From an uncultured bacterium (lineage in GTDB: Bacteria > Patescibacteriota > Minisyncoccia > Phycocordibacterales > UBA9973), in NCBI GenBank assembly GCA_937895515.1, contig CALAYS010000121.1, positions 1 through 25,134 of the forward strand: 25,134 nt of DNA, read 5' to 3'. The first letter of the stretch is position 1. Every line of letters begins with the position of its first letter. The notes beneath the pieces are model-generated. The model saw nothing but the letters and a program-made list of their open reading frames with translations. It was not told where the DNA came from and ran no database searches. Positions 1 through 7,629 of the stretch are shown one piece after another. Position numbers and translations under genes: made by a program.

Positions 1-114
1 GAGCCACGCTCTGCGTGGCGAACCCTTTTGGATTCAGGACTTTTTGGGGGGAATTCAGAACAGACAGCACTTCGTGCCAACCATATTTTTGCATCCGAAC
101 CCAATTTCGTTTTC
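1..114. other. Left-edge intergenic stretch with two small hairpins
   Basis: I see no gene here. Two short perfect hairpins are visible: CCACGC/GCGTGG at 4-18 and GCAC/GTGC at 67-77. Neither has a T-tract, so I do not call a terminator. It could be the edge of a structured RNA or a small repeat continuing to the left. Confidence 0.4.
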
Positions 115-203
115 TGGCGGAGGATGTGAGATTCGAACTCACGGTCCTTTAAGGGGACGACGGTTTAGTAAACCGTTGATTTAAACCACTCATCCAATCC
201 TCC
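115..203 (-). tRNA. tRNA-Ser with anticodon ACU
   Basis: Read on the minus strand this is a complete class II tRNA. The acceptor stem is GGAGGAT/ATCCTCC, followed by a short D stem, anticodon stem ACGGT/ACCGT, a long variable arm (GTCC/GGAC), T arm GTGAG-TTCGAAT-CTCAC, discriminator G and encoded CCA. The long variable arm with discriminator G points to serine. The seven-base anticodon loop is TTACTAA, giving anticodon ACU at 169-167, which reads AGU. Bacteria normally read AGU and AGC with GCU, and the neighbouring gene is exactly that, so this one is odd. The structure is certain; that it is functional is inferred. Confidence 0.9.
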
Positions 204-281
204 AGTTTTTCTAATATAGCATATACCCATTAACTAATAAAGCTTTTATATAAATGTCTTTTATGTTATATATAAATAATT

Positions 282-371
282 GGAACCGTGTCGGAGTGGT
301 CTAACGTACCTCTTTGCTAAAGAGGCAGGGAGTAAAATCCCTCGAGAGTTCGAATCTCTCCGGTTCCGCCA
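282..371 (+). tRNA. tRNA-Ser with anticodon GCU
   Basis: Class II tRNA with acceptor GGAACCG/CGGTTCC, anticodon stem CCTCT/AGAGG around loop TTGCTAA (anticodon GCT at 316-318), a long variable arm, T arm GAGAG-TTCGAAT-CTCTC, discriminator G and encoded CCA at 369-371. It reads AGC and AGU serine codons. Its last 19 bases before the final CA are repeated at 17107-17125, which marks it as the likely integration site of the island to its right. The tRNA remains complete after insertion, as is usual for elements that target tRNA 3' ends. Confidence 0.96.
351..369 (+). repeat. Putative attL core (tRNA-Ser 3' end)
   Basis: The 19 bases beginning CGAATCTCTCC and ending GGTTCCGC, covering the T-loop to discriminator region of tRNA-Ser(GCU), recur exactly at 17107-17125. 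Flanking bases differ on both sides. This is the form expected of attL after site-specific integration. That it is an attachment site is inference from position and from the mobile genes between the copies. Confidence 0.7.
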
Positions 372-372
372 A

Positions 373-388
373 GTCGTGATAGCACGAC
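373..388. other. Perfect hairpin just after tRNA-Ser
   Basis: GTCGTG, loop ATAG, CACGAC. It starts two bases after the tRNA CCA, immediately inside the island edge. It may assist tRNA 3' processing or be an arm of the attachment site. No function can be assigned. Confidence 0.4.
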
Positions 389-396
389 ATGCGTAT

Positions 397-424
397 AAAA
401 AGTACCCGAATGGGTGCTTTTTAT
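397..424 (+). terminator. Intrinsic terminator after tRNA-Ser
   Basis: Stem of 11 pairs (one G-U): AAAAAGTACCC, loop GAAT, GGGTGCTTTTT, ending in a T-run. It lies between the tRNA and the HNH gene and probably ends the tRNA transcript, although it is only ten bases from the HNH start codon. Confidence 0.7.
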
Positions 425-433
425 ATTTGATAA

Positions 434-1570
434 ATGTATGATGAATTTATGGCTAAATGTATCTATTGTTTAAAAGATGAAACAGAAACAACTTTCCTAA
501 CTAGAGAGCATGTTATTCCGCAATCATTCGGCACTCTTACCCCTTTAAATCCAAACATAAAAGGAGATATTGTTTGTGATAGCTGTAATACAAAAATTCT
601 AAGTCCTCTTGAAACCAATTTTATTGAAGATTCAATGGAAGGATTTTTTGCACAACGATTGAATCTCAATAACAGAAATAGCATCACCATGAGAAACGAT
701 AACTTCAAAGTTGATACTGATAGCGGGTTCGGGCACGACTTTTTCAATCAAATGGTTTTTCCACTTAAACCAGAAAATGAAAAGCTTGTTCCTTATCCCA
801 AGACACAGGTAAAATTTCGAGGGCTTGGTGGTCAGTCATGTCGAGTGTTCTTCCCAGAAGCATTGAAGCAGATCAAGAAAGACTCAAAGGATTTTCAAAA
901 ACTTTCCGCTGACATGAAAAAACTAAGTCAAAAAGACTTATGTATTTTTGCTGAAACACATGAGGATATGGATGAAGTTATTGCACTCTTAAAAGATTAC
1001 GGTGTGACTTATAATGAAAAAGAACGGCACCACAAACCTTTTGAAGAAGGGGTGAAGTACAAACTATCGGAAGACTACTCTTGCACAGTAAATCACGAGA
1101 TCGGTCGTGTTCTAGCAAAAATTGCAATGAATTATTTTGCATATTGTTGCATTCAAGATAAGCAAGAGTCACTTTTATTTTTACCTAACTTTGATGCGAT
1201 AAGAAACTACATATTCAAAGGAGATGGGAAAATGCGAGACTTTATTGTTTCTGTAAATGAAGAACCTATCACTTATGAAGAAAACCAAAGTAAAAAGAGA
1301 ATTGTCTCACATGTTATGAACTTCGTCGAAGAAGATGGAATGATCGTTGTAAGGATGACATTTTTTGGTTGCCCTGCAATTTATAAAATAATTTTAGGAA
1401 AAATACCTGGTGATATACCAGTTCAGGATTTTGGTTGTGGTCATTTATTCGATCCTTTTTCAAAAAGGGTTATCAACATGGCAAATAAGCCTACACCAGA
1501 AGAATTAACGGCTGAACAAATACGAGCAACCTTTGGAATACAAAAAAGATATCGCTTTGGTACGGAATAA
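434..1570 (+). CDS. HNH endonuclease-like protein
   Basis: 378 aa if started at 434; an alternative ATG at 449 gives a protein starting five residues later, just before the first cysteine pair. The N-terminus shows a zinc-bound HNH arrangement: C9-x2-C12, then EHVIP (H26), then C48-x2-C51 followed by N52. This is the pattern of the HNH_5 type of putative nucleases, which cut or nick DNA. The remaining ~320 residues have no motif I recognise; they hold several acidic and aromatic patches and may be the specificity domain. It is the first gene inside the island and ends exactly where the convergent recombinase gene ends, with no gap. A defence nuclease, a homing-type nuclease or an element-maintenance protein are all possible. 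The HNH call is fairly secure; the biological role is unknown. Confidence 0.7.
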   Translation: MYDEFMAKCIYCLKDETETTFLTREHVIPQSFGTLTPLNPNIKGDIVCDSCNTKILSPLETNFIEDSMEGFFAQRLNLNNRNSITMRNDNFKVDTDSGFGHDFFNQMVFPLKPENEKLVPYPKTQVKFRGLGGQSCRVFFPEALKQIKKDSKDFQKLSADMKKLSQKDLCIFAETHEDMDEVIALLKDYGVTYNEKERHHKPFEEGVKYKLSEDYSCTVNHEIGRVLAKIAMNYFAYCCIQDKQESLLFLPNFDAIRNYIFKGDGKMRDFIVSVNEEPITYEENQSKKRIVSHVMNFVEEDGMIVVRMTFFGCPAIYKIILGKIPGDIPVQDFGCGHLFDPFSKRVINMANKPTPEELTAEQIRATFGIQKRYRFGTE

Positions 1571-2890
1571 TTAAGGTTTAAGAGTTATCTTCTTATTCGC
1601 CAAACAGATTTTACTCTTCAAACAGCTTAGTAGTTCTCTCTTTTCAATATCACTTCCTTCTTTCAAGACGTACTTTGCGTATCCTCGTACATCAATACTT
1701 GGGATGTCGATTTTTTCTTTAGTACCTAGTAAGAACTTTTGTAGTTTTGAGAATTTTTCAACGTCAGCCCTTATCTTTTCTTTAACTTCTATTTCATTTA
1801 AATTTATCTTTTCAATCAGTTCGTTGAACTGTTTAATTACTTCTTTCTCTTCGGTATAGCCACACTTACAATCCACCCCGCGCGCTTTAGTACATCCATA
1901 ATAGACGTATCTTGCAACACCACCGTTCTTGAGTTTTTTGAATTTCTCGTCTGCTGATATACCCGATCCACATAATCCGCAGAACATCATTTTAGTGAAG
2001 GCAAATTCTTTATTTTCTATTCGGAGCACATTACTTTTTACCTGACTCTGAACTAGATCAAATAATTCTTTGGTTACTATCGGCTCGTGTTTTCCTGTGT
2101 ACCAATTGCCTGATTTTCTAGGATATTCAAAAACACCATAGTAGAAAGTGTTGTCTAGGATTTTATAGATATTTCCTAAACTCAAATGTTTCTTTCCCGC
2201 GGCAGTTCTAAGATTTAAATCAAATTTGAGCCAGTTATATATCTTCCTTCCGCTCCAATGCTCATAGGCGACTTTCTCAAACATTTTCTTAATGATTGGT
2301 GCACGCTCTGGATCAAGGAGTGTTTCGCACTTACGATCTGTTCGCTTTTCTTTCATGTATCCAGTTGGAGCAGGTCCAGGCCATAATCCCATCTCTACTC
2401 GTGTTCGTAGTCCACGTTTTACATTGATACTCTTGTTATCATTTTCCAGTTTCGCCTGACTACAGAGAATCATTAAAAGAAATTTCTCGTTCGGCGAATT
2501 TTTGAAATGCTGTCCGTATGTTCGTATCTCTAATAGTAGCTGTTGATCCATTAAATCAACGATACTCCCTAAGTCACCAGCGTTACGAGAAAGACGATCG
2601 GGTGCCCAAGTGAGGATTCCATTGAATCGCCCCCGTCGCACATCTTCCAAGATTTCTTTATACACAGGTCGTTGCCCTGATTCTTTTGCACTATGTGATT
2701 CTCTTCGTATTTCTACGACTTCCAATCCATCTCGTTCGGCAAGTTCGAGCATTTCCTTTACTTGCGAATCAATCGACAGAACTTGTCGTTCTTCTGATTC
2801 GGTTGATTTACGAGCATACAGAACGTACCTAATTTTTTGTACTGGTGCTATAACCTCCTTACCAATCCTGGCTGTGGTATATGTTTCCAT
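1571..2890 (-). CDS. Large serine recombinase (site-specific integrase)
   Basis: 439 aa. The N-terminal resolvase domain (about 20-160) has the catalytic serine in YARKS (S29) and the arginine-rich DRLSRN segment (99-104). A recombinase domain follows (about 170-285). A zinc ribbon comes next, with C304-x2-C307 and later cysteines near 333-343, then a short helical, probably coiled-coil tail (350-400). The family cuts and rejoins DNA through a 5'-phosphoserine link to integrate or excise elements. It sits near the left island boundary, as expected for the integrase of this element. It is shorter in the C-terminal part than phage integrases of 500-600 aa, but a size commonly seen in CPR genomes. 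Large serine integrases usually do not target tRNA 3' ends, so its link to the tRNA repeat is inferred from it being the only recombinase present. Confidence 0.92.
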   Translation of the reverse strand: METYTTARIGKEVIAPVQKIRYVLYARKSTESEERQVLSIDSQVKEMLELAERDGLEVVEIRRESHSAKESGQRPVYKEILEDVRRGRFNGILTWAPDRLSRNAGDLGSIVDLMDQQLLLEIRTYGQHFKNSPNEKFLLMILCSQAKLENDNKSINVKRGLRTRVEMGLWPGPAPTGYMKEKRTDRKCETLLDPERAPIIKKMFEKVAYEHWSGRKIYNWLKFDLNLRTAAGKKHLSLGNIYKILDNTFYYGVFEYPRKSGNWYTGKHEPIVTKELFDLVQSQVKSNVLRIENKEFAFTKMMFCGLCGSGISADEKFKKLKNGGVARYVYYGCTKARGVDCKCGYTEEKEVIKQFNELIEKINLNEIEVKEKIRADVEKFSKLQKFLLGTKEKIDIPSIDVRGYAKYVLKEGSDIEKRELLSCLKSKICLANKKITLKP

Positions 2891-2913
2891 ATATTAATTA
2901 ATGACAGAGAATA

Positions 2914-2983
2914 CTAGTTTTGCTAAGTCTATGCAGAACTAAAAATACGTCGCATACTCGCGTACTAGCCTTAGCAAAACTAG
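2914..2983. promoter_or_regulatory. 14-bp inverted repeat between recombinase and zinc-ribbon genes
   Basis: CTAGTTTTGCTAAG at 2914-2927 is perfectly inverted at 2970-2983, with 42 bases between the arms. It lies in the divergent region just upstream of the recombinase start (2890). Candidate roles are an operator for two dimers, a recombinase binding or attachment site, or a regulatory hairpin in the leader. A second inverted repeat, GTTTGAAT/ATTCAAAC, lies at 3006-3041 in front of the gene at 3070. Confidence 0.5.
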
Positions 2984-3069
2984 GGGTTTGCGATAGAATC
3001 GAGCCGTTTGAATAATGTAGTATTTATTATATGATTCAAACACCTTATTAGTAATCTAAGTTATCGAAT

Positions 3070-3285
3070 ATGAATACATGGAGTATAAAAGGACTTTGTG
3101 AAAACTGTGGCTTTGCATATCAAGGGATAATTGATTCAGAAAATGGATCTTTCCCAAAAATAAAATGCCCTGCTTGTCACAAAGAAACAAGTAATTTCGA
3201 TGAAAGATCTGCTATTGATAAGCTCAATGCAGAAGAATCTTCTGTTCCTGATTATAAGGAATCAGTACTAGAAGTGATTGAATAA
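3070..3285 (+). CDS. Small zinc-ribbon protein of unknown function
   Basis: 71 aa. Two cysteine pairs (CENC at 10-13 and CPAC at 33-36) about 20 residues apart form a likely zinc ribbon. The C-terminal half is acidic and probably helical or disordered. The codons look real (no rare run, single clean start) and the gene has its own upstream region with an inverted repeat. It precedes the restriction-modification operon on the same strand but is separated from it by about 280 bases that hold a structured leader. It may be a small DNA- or RNA-binding regulator. No family can be named from sequence alone. Confidence 0.55.
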   Translation: MNTWSIKGLCENCGFAYQGIIDSENGSFPKIKCPACHKETSNFDERSAIDKLNAEESSVPDYKESVLEVIE

Positions 3286-3321
3286 TCATTATACTCTTGT
3301 ATTTTAACTTGGACCCCAAAA

Positions 3322-3344
3322 AGCCTTTCAATTAAGGCTGTTTT
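3322..3344 (+). terminator. Weak terminator-like hairpin
   Basis: AGCCTT, six-base loop, AAGGCT followed by GTTTTG. It lies 37 bases after the zinc-ribbon gene. The stem is short and the T-run is interrupted, so termination is only likely, not certain. Confidence 0.4.
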
Positions 3345-3361
3345 GTGATAAAATTCTAATC

Positions 3362-3570
3362 GTACCCCATAGTGTTTTAATAATCGTGCTTCGTCCCCGA
3401 AAGGACTGTTTTCTCTTACCTGTTATTGGCAAAGAGGGGCAGTCCGAGTTCCATAACAGGAACCTTTCGGGGTAGCACCGCTATGGGGTACAGGCTCGGC
3501 TGTCCCTTTTTGCCGTTTCTATACAAAAAAATACGGATAGCCGAGACATAGAACTGTACCCCTATGTCTC
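3362..3570 (+). ncRNA. Highly structured 5' leader RNA of the type III RM operon
   Basis: Long complementary segments nest here: an 11-bp stem 3362-3372/3481-3491, a 10-bp stem 3395-3404/3463-3472, and an 8-bp stem 3419-3426/3453-3460. The last crosses a hairpin formed by 3403-3408/3440-3445 and 3413-3417/3432-3436, giving a pseudoknot. An 11-bp stem 3495-3505/3535-3545 follows (one G-U). GGGGTACAG at 3485-3493 can pair either inside the first stem or with 3554-3562. GAGACATAG at 3543-3551 pairs perfectly with 3562-3570, burying the mod start codon (3564). The pairings are seen directly; that this is a cis-regulatory switch is inferred. I do not recognise a known RNA family. Confidence 0.6.
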
Positions 3571-5270
3571 AAACAAACTCACCAAAAGAGCTTCTTGCTC
3601 AAATAAAAGAACTTGAAAAACAGATCTCTGTTTTAAAGAATCGAAAAAAATATGGACTCGTCTGGGAAGATAAACCAGAAGATGTTGTTTTGCAGTGTAC
3701 AGAAAACGTTCCTGTACTTAAAGAAGTTAAAAATAGAAAAATCGTAACTGATAATTTAGAACCGTCTAATTTATTAATTGAGGGAGATAATTATCACGCT
3801 CTTTCTGTTTTGAACTATACCCACAAGGGGAAGATTGATGTTATTTATATTGATCCCCCATATAACACAGGTGCAACTACTTGGAGATATAACAATGACT
3901 ATGTAGATAAAGATGATTCTTATAGACATAGTAAATTTCTAAGTTTTATTAAAAATAGAATTGATCTTGCAAAAAATCTTTTAAAAGAGGATGGATATTT
4001 TATTTGTGCTATTGATCACAATGAACTCTTCACTCTTGGTTTAATGTTTGATGATATCTTTGGTGAAGATAATAGACTTGGATTAGTTACTGTTCTTCAT
4101 AATCCTAAAGGAAGAAACTTTACTAAATATTTCTCTGCAAATAGTGAGTACATGCTTGTATATTCAAAAAATAACAAGTTTGCAGAATTTAATGATGTCG
4201 CCATTGATGAAGAAGTAATGGCTACCTTTGATAAGCAAGATTCTGACGGTAAAAGATATAGATTAGAACCATTTATGAGATGTCGTACCGAGACATTAAG
4301 AATAAATAAGCCTGATTTCTTTTATCCTATATACACAGATAAAGAATTAAAGAACATATCGTTGACTCCAATAAAAGGAGGAATTACTTTGCTACCTCTA
4401 TCAAATGATGGTAGAGAATTTTCTTGGATTAATTTACCTGAAACTTTTCAAGAAAAAAGTTCAAATAGGGATGATTTTGTGATCGAGTATGTCGATGGCA
4501 GATATCAACTATTTAGAAAATTTTATGAATCGCAAATTTACAAAAACGTCTGGACTAATAAAAAATATTTCTCTGAATTCAATGGTACTAATCTAGTTAA
4601 AGATATACTCGGTGATAAAATTTTTGATTACCCGAAATCACTCTATTTACTTGAAGATATTTTAAAAATTATTTCAAGCAAGAATGCTCTTGTTGTTGAT
4701 TTCTTTGCTGGATCAGGTACTACTGGACATGCAGTACTGGAACTTAATAAGCAGGATAATGGTGCTCGTAAATTCATACTCTGCACTAATAATGAGAATA
4801 AAATATGTGAGGAAGTAACATATGAAAGAATTAAAAGAGTTATTAAGGGCTATACCAACAGAAAAGGAGAAAAAGTTGAAGGTTTAGGTGGAAATTTATC
4901 GTACTATAAAACTGATCTAGTAAATATAGAAAAACTACATAAAGTTTCTGATGAAGCTCGTATTAAGGTTACATATCAAGCAGGAGAAATGATCGCTGTT
5001 CGTGAAGACACTCTCATTGAGATTGAAAAGAACGAATCATGGCAAATATTTGAAGGCAACGGAAAAGCAACGGCAATTTATTTCAAAGAAAATAAAGAAA
5101 ATCTTCAGGAACTTATTGATCTTCTTGAAGATAAAAACTTACCTATCACTCTCTATATCTTTGGTTGGGGTAAAAATGAATACCGAAATGAATATAGTAC
5201 AAAGAATATAAAAATCGAGGATATCCCTGAGCCAATTCTTGAAGTTTATAAGGAAATTAATCGACTATAA
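3564..5270 (+). CDS. mod: Type III restriction-modification system, Mod methyltransferase
   Basis: 568 aa. An N6-adenine DNA methyltransferase with motif IV DPPY at 97-100 followed much later by the SAM-binding motif FAGSGTTG (about residues 381-388). This order defines the beta class used by type III systems. The N-terminal 30 residues form a charged coiled-coil. The central part (150-370) holds the target-recognition region, whose recognition site cannot be predicted here. Mod recognises a short asymmetric site, methylates one strand and is required for Res to cut. It is separated from res by only three bases. The start at 3564 has no Shine-Dalgarno sequence and sits inside a 9-bp hairpin at the end of the structured leader, suggesting translational control. 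Confidence 0.94.
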   Translation: MSQTNSPKELLAQIKELEKQISVLKNRKKYGLVWEDKPEDVVLQCTENVPVLKEVKNRKIVTDNLEPSNLLIEGDNYHALSVLNYTHKGKIDVIYIDPPYNTGATTWRYNNDYVDKDDSYRHSKFLSFIKNRIDLAKNLLKEDGYFICAIDHNELFTLGLMFDDIFGEDNRLGLVTVLHNPKGRNFTKYFSANSEYMLVYSKNNKFAEFNDVAIDEEVMATFDKQDSDGKRYRLEPFMRCRTETLRINKPDFFYPIYTDKELKNISLTPIKGGITLLPLSNDGREFSWINLPETFQEKSSNRDDFVIEYVDGRYQLFRKFYESQIYKNVWTNKKYFSEFNGTNLVKDILGDKIFDYPKSLYLLEDILKIISSKNALVVDFFAGSGTTGHAVLELNKQDNGARKFILCTNNENKICEEVTYERIKRVIKGYTNRKGEKVEGLGGNLSYYKTDLVNIEKLHKVSDEARIKVTYQAGEMIAVREDTLIEIEKNESWQIFEGNGKATAIYFKENKENLQELIDLLEDKNLPITLYIFGWGKNEYRNEYSTKNIKIEDIPEPILEVYKEINRL

Positions 5271-5273
5271 AAT

Positions 5274-7577
5274 ATGATTAATCTTAAACCATTTCAAGAA
5301 ACAGCAATAGCACAACTAAAAGAGAAATTCCTCACTCTATGGAAACTTGGCGATCATAACTTAAACCTTACCTTTAAATCTCCAACGGGGTCAGGAAAAA
5401 CAATCATGATGGCACAGTTCTTGCGTGATATTGTAGCAGACCCACGATTCTCTCATGGAGATGTTGGTTTTGTATGGATAACGAATTCTGACTCTCTCGC
5501 AATGCAATCAAAAGACAAACTTTTTTCATACTACGGCGGAGCAAGTGAAAACCCTCTTGTTGACATGAATGATCTTCGAGATGGCTCAATTCCTAAAAAC
5601 GGAGTCTTTTTTATTAACTGGCAAAAGGTTGTTTCAAAAGCAAAAGAAAATAGAAAACTTCGTACAGAGGGAGAATCAAATACTACTTTTGATGAATACT
5701 TAGAAAATACTCACAACCTAAAGCGAGAGGTGGTGCTCATTATTGACGAAGAACACATTGCTTCATCTACTGTTCTTGCAAGTGATCTTATTACAAACAT
5801 AATAAAACCAAGAATTATCATTGGTGTTTCTGCTACCCCGCAAAATACTGGTTTTGCTACAGTTGAAGTGAATCGTGAAGATGTGATAAACGCAGGGCTT
5901 ATTAAGGAAAAGATAGTTTTCCAAACAGAAGAAGACTTAGAGTCAGAAGACTACGAAGGAATCGATCAAGATGAGATACTGGTTTCCCTTGCATATCATA
6001 AAAGAAATGAAATTACTAAATACTACAAAGAACTAGGTATTGAAATTAATCCTCTTGTACTTATCCAGCTTCCAAATGACGACAAGGCAGATAAAACTAC
6101 TAGTGGCACAACAAAACAAGATTTTATAATTAGTTCTCTCAAAGAAAAGGGTGTTTTTGATCATGAGATAGCTATTTGGCTCTCAGAAGATAAAGTTAAC
6201 CTTGAAGATATTACCAACAACACATCGCCCGTGTCGTTCTTGCTATTCAAACAAGCGGCGGCGACAGGATGGGACTGCCCGAGAGCAAGTGTTTTGGTAA
6301 TGTTTCGTGAAATTAAGAATCCTACTTTTGCAATACAAACGGTTGGACGTATTTTGCGTATGCCACTTGGTACACACTTCGCGAAGCCAGAATTAAACCT
6401 TGGATATCTTTATACCAATTACAAACGCAATGAAGTTCTTACAGGCTATGCAAAAACCCCTGGAGGTAATAGACCCGCTATATACCCAAGTGAGAGAAAA
6501 AAAGAAATAGTACCAATAGAACTTGAATCAGTATTCATGAGTCGTTCTGACTACAACGACTTAGGTGATAGTTTTCAAAATACATTTAATGAGGTTGCAA
6601 ATCATTATTTTGGTATTACAGACAAAGACTCATCTTCTGTTCGAATTAAAAAGATTGAAAAAGGAGGAATTGAGATTGATCCAACAGTTACCAACGGTCT
6701 TATTGTTGGGGTTGAGATTGATGATTACGATAATTTTAAAGAAGAGTTACTTTCTGAAGGAAGTAGCCATGATCAAGAAATATCACAAAATGATTTAGAG
6801 AAAATCTATAATCTTTACTGCTTTGGTCTTATCTCAAAGCAAATAGACGAGAACAAGAAATTCGCACCAGAACGTTCTTGGGGAAAGCTCAAAACAGCTC
6901 TTAATGTGTGGTTTATGGAAACAATGAGTATTGGTAGAAAAAACACCTATAACATAGTTGTGAATGATCTAATTAAAACAACAAGCGTACTATCTCCCCT
7001 AATAGGAAAGGCACTTGAAATGTACCGCCCAATTCGAGAAAAAGAGGTAAACAAAAAATCAGAACGTGCGAAAAGAATTGAATCTATTGAAGTTCCACGA
7101 CAATCACTATTCTTTACAGATCAGTATGAAGAGATGGAAGTTAAAAAATCTGCGTTATATCCTTTTTATATTGAGAAAGATTACAAAGGTGAAGATAATG
7201 AAAAAGCGTTTATTGATTTTCTAGAAGAAAACAAGAATGTCATTTGGTGGTACAAGAACGGCGACTCTGGTAGTGAATATTTTTCTATCGCTTATTACAA
7301 CGAAGACGAGAACAAAGAGAAACTTTTCTACCCAGACTGGATTGTGAAAACAAAAACTAAAATTTGGATTATTGATACAAAGAAAGGAACGACCGCTGAA
7401 ATAACTGACACAAAATACAAAGCAGAAGCTCTCCAAGAGTGGCTCAAAAACAAGAAAGAACTCGCAGGAGGTATTGCTGTACAAGACGGTCCAAATGGTT
7501 GGAAGCTTCAGAGTAATAAAAAGTATAAATATACACCATCGTTTGATGGTTGGGACAATCTAAAAGATCTTCTGTAA
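5274..7577 (+). CDS. res: Type III restriction-modification system, Res helicase-nuclease
   Basis: 767 aa. It is a superfamily 2 helicase/translocase with Walker A PTGSGKT (37-43), Walker B DEEH (158-161), SATPQ and the late helicase motif QTVGRILRMP. The C-terminal nuclease domain has a PD-(D/E)xK arrangement: PD at 687-688 and DTK at 701-703. Res uses ATP-driven movement to bring two oppositely oriented unmethylated sites together and then cuts nearby. The gene follows mod with a three-base gap, and the two proteins form the restriction complex. All key motifs are intact and the length is close to that of family members (somewhat short of the ~900-970 aa enterobacterial enzymes), so the system looks active. 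It protects the island and its host from incoming DNA. Confidence 0.93.
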   Translation: MINLKPFQETAIAQLKEKFLTLWKLGDHNLNLTFKSPTGSGKTIMMAQFLRDIVADPRFSHGDVGFVWITNSDSLAMQSKDKLFSYYGGASENPLVDMNDLRDGSIPKNGVFFINWQKVVSKAKENRKLRTEGESNTTFDEYLENTHNLKREVVLIIDEEHIASSTVLASDLITNIIKPRIIIGVSATPQNTGFATVEVNREDVINAGLIKEKIVFQTEEDLESEDYEGIDQDEILVSLAYHKRNEITKYYKELGIEINPLVLIQLPNDDKADKTTSGTTKQDFIISSLKEKGVFDHEIAIWLSEDKVNLEDITNNTSPVSFLLFKQAAATGWDCPRASVLVMFREIKNPTFAIQTVGRILRMPLGTHFAKPELNLGYLYTNYKRNEVLTGYAKTPGGNRPAIYPSERKKEIVPIELESVFMSRSDYNDLGDSFQNTFNEVANHYFGITDKDSSSVRIKKIEKGGIEIDPTVTNGLIVGVEIDDYDNFKEELLSEGSSHDQEISQNDLEKIYNLYCFGLISKQIDENKKFAPERSWGKLKTALNVWFMETMSIGRKNTYNIVVNDLIKTTSVLSPLIGKALEMYRPIREKEVNKKSERAKRIESIEVPRQSLFFTDQYEEMEVKKSALYPFYIEKDYKGEDNEKAFIDFLEENKNVIWWYKNGDSGSEYFSIAYYNEDENKEKLFYPDWIVKTKTKIWIIDTKKGTTAEITDTKYKAEALQEWLKNKKELAGGIAVQDGPNGWKLQSNKKYKYTPSFDGWDNLKDLL

Positions 7578-7593
7578 AAAGAGTAAATTGAAA

Positions 7594-7629
7594 CTGACTA
7601 TGAGAACTTAGTCGAATTTTCTTAGTCAG
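7594..7629. terminator. Possible bidirectional terminator between res and the DGR reverse transcriptase
   Basis: CTGACTA at 7594-7600 is inverted at 7623-7629 as TAGTCAG, overlapping the reverse transcriptase stop codon. There is no strong T-run. It is the only candidate for separating the two convergent transcripts. Confidence 0.3.
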
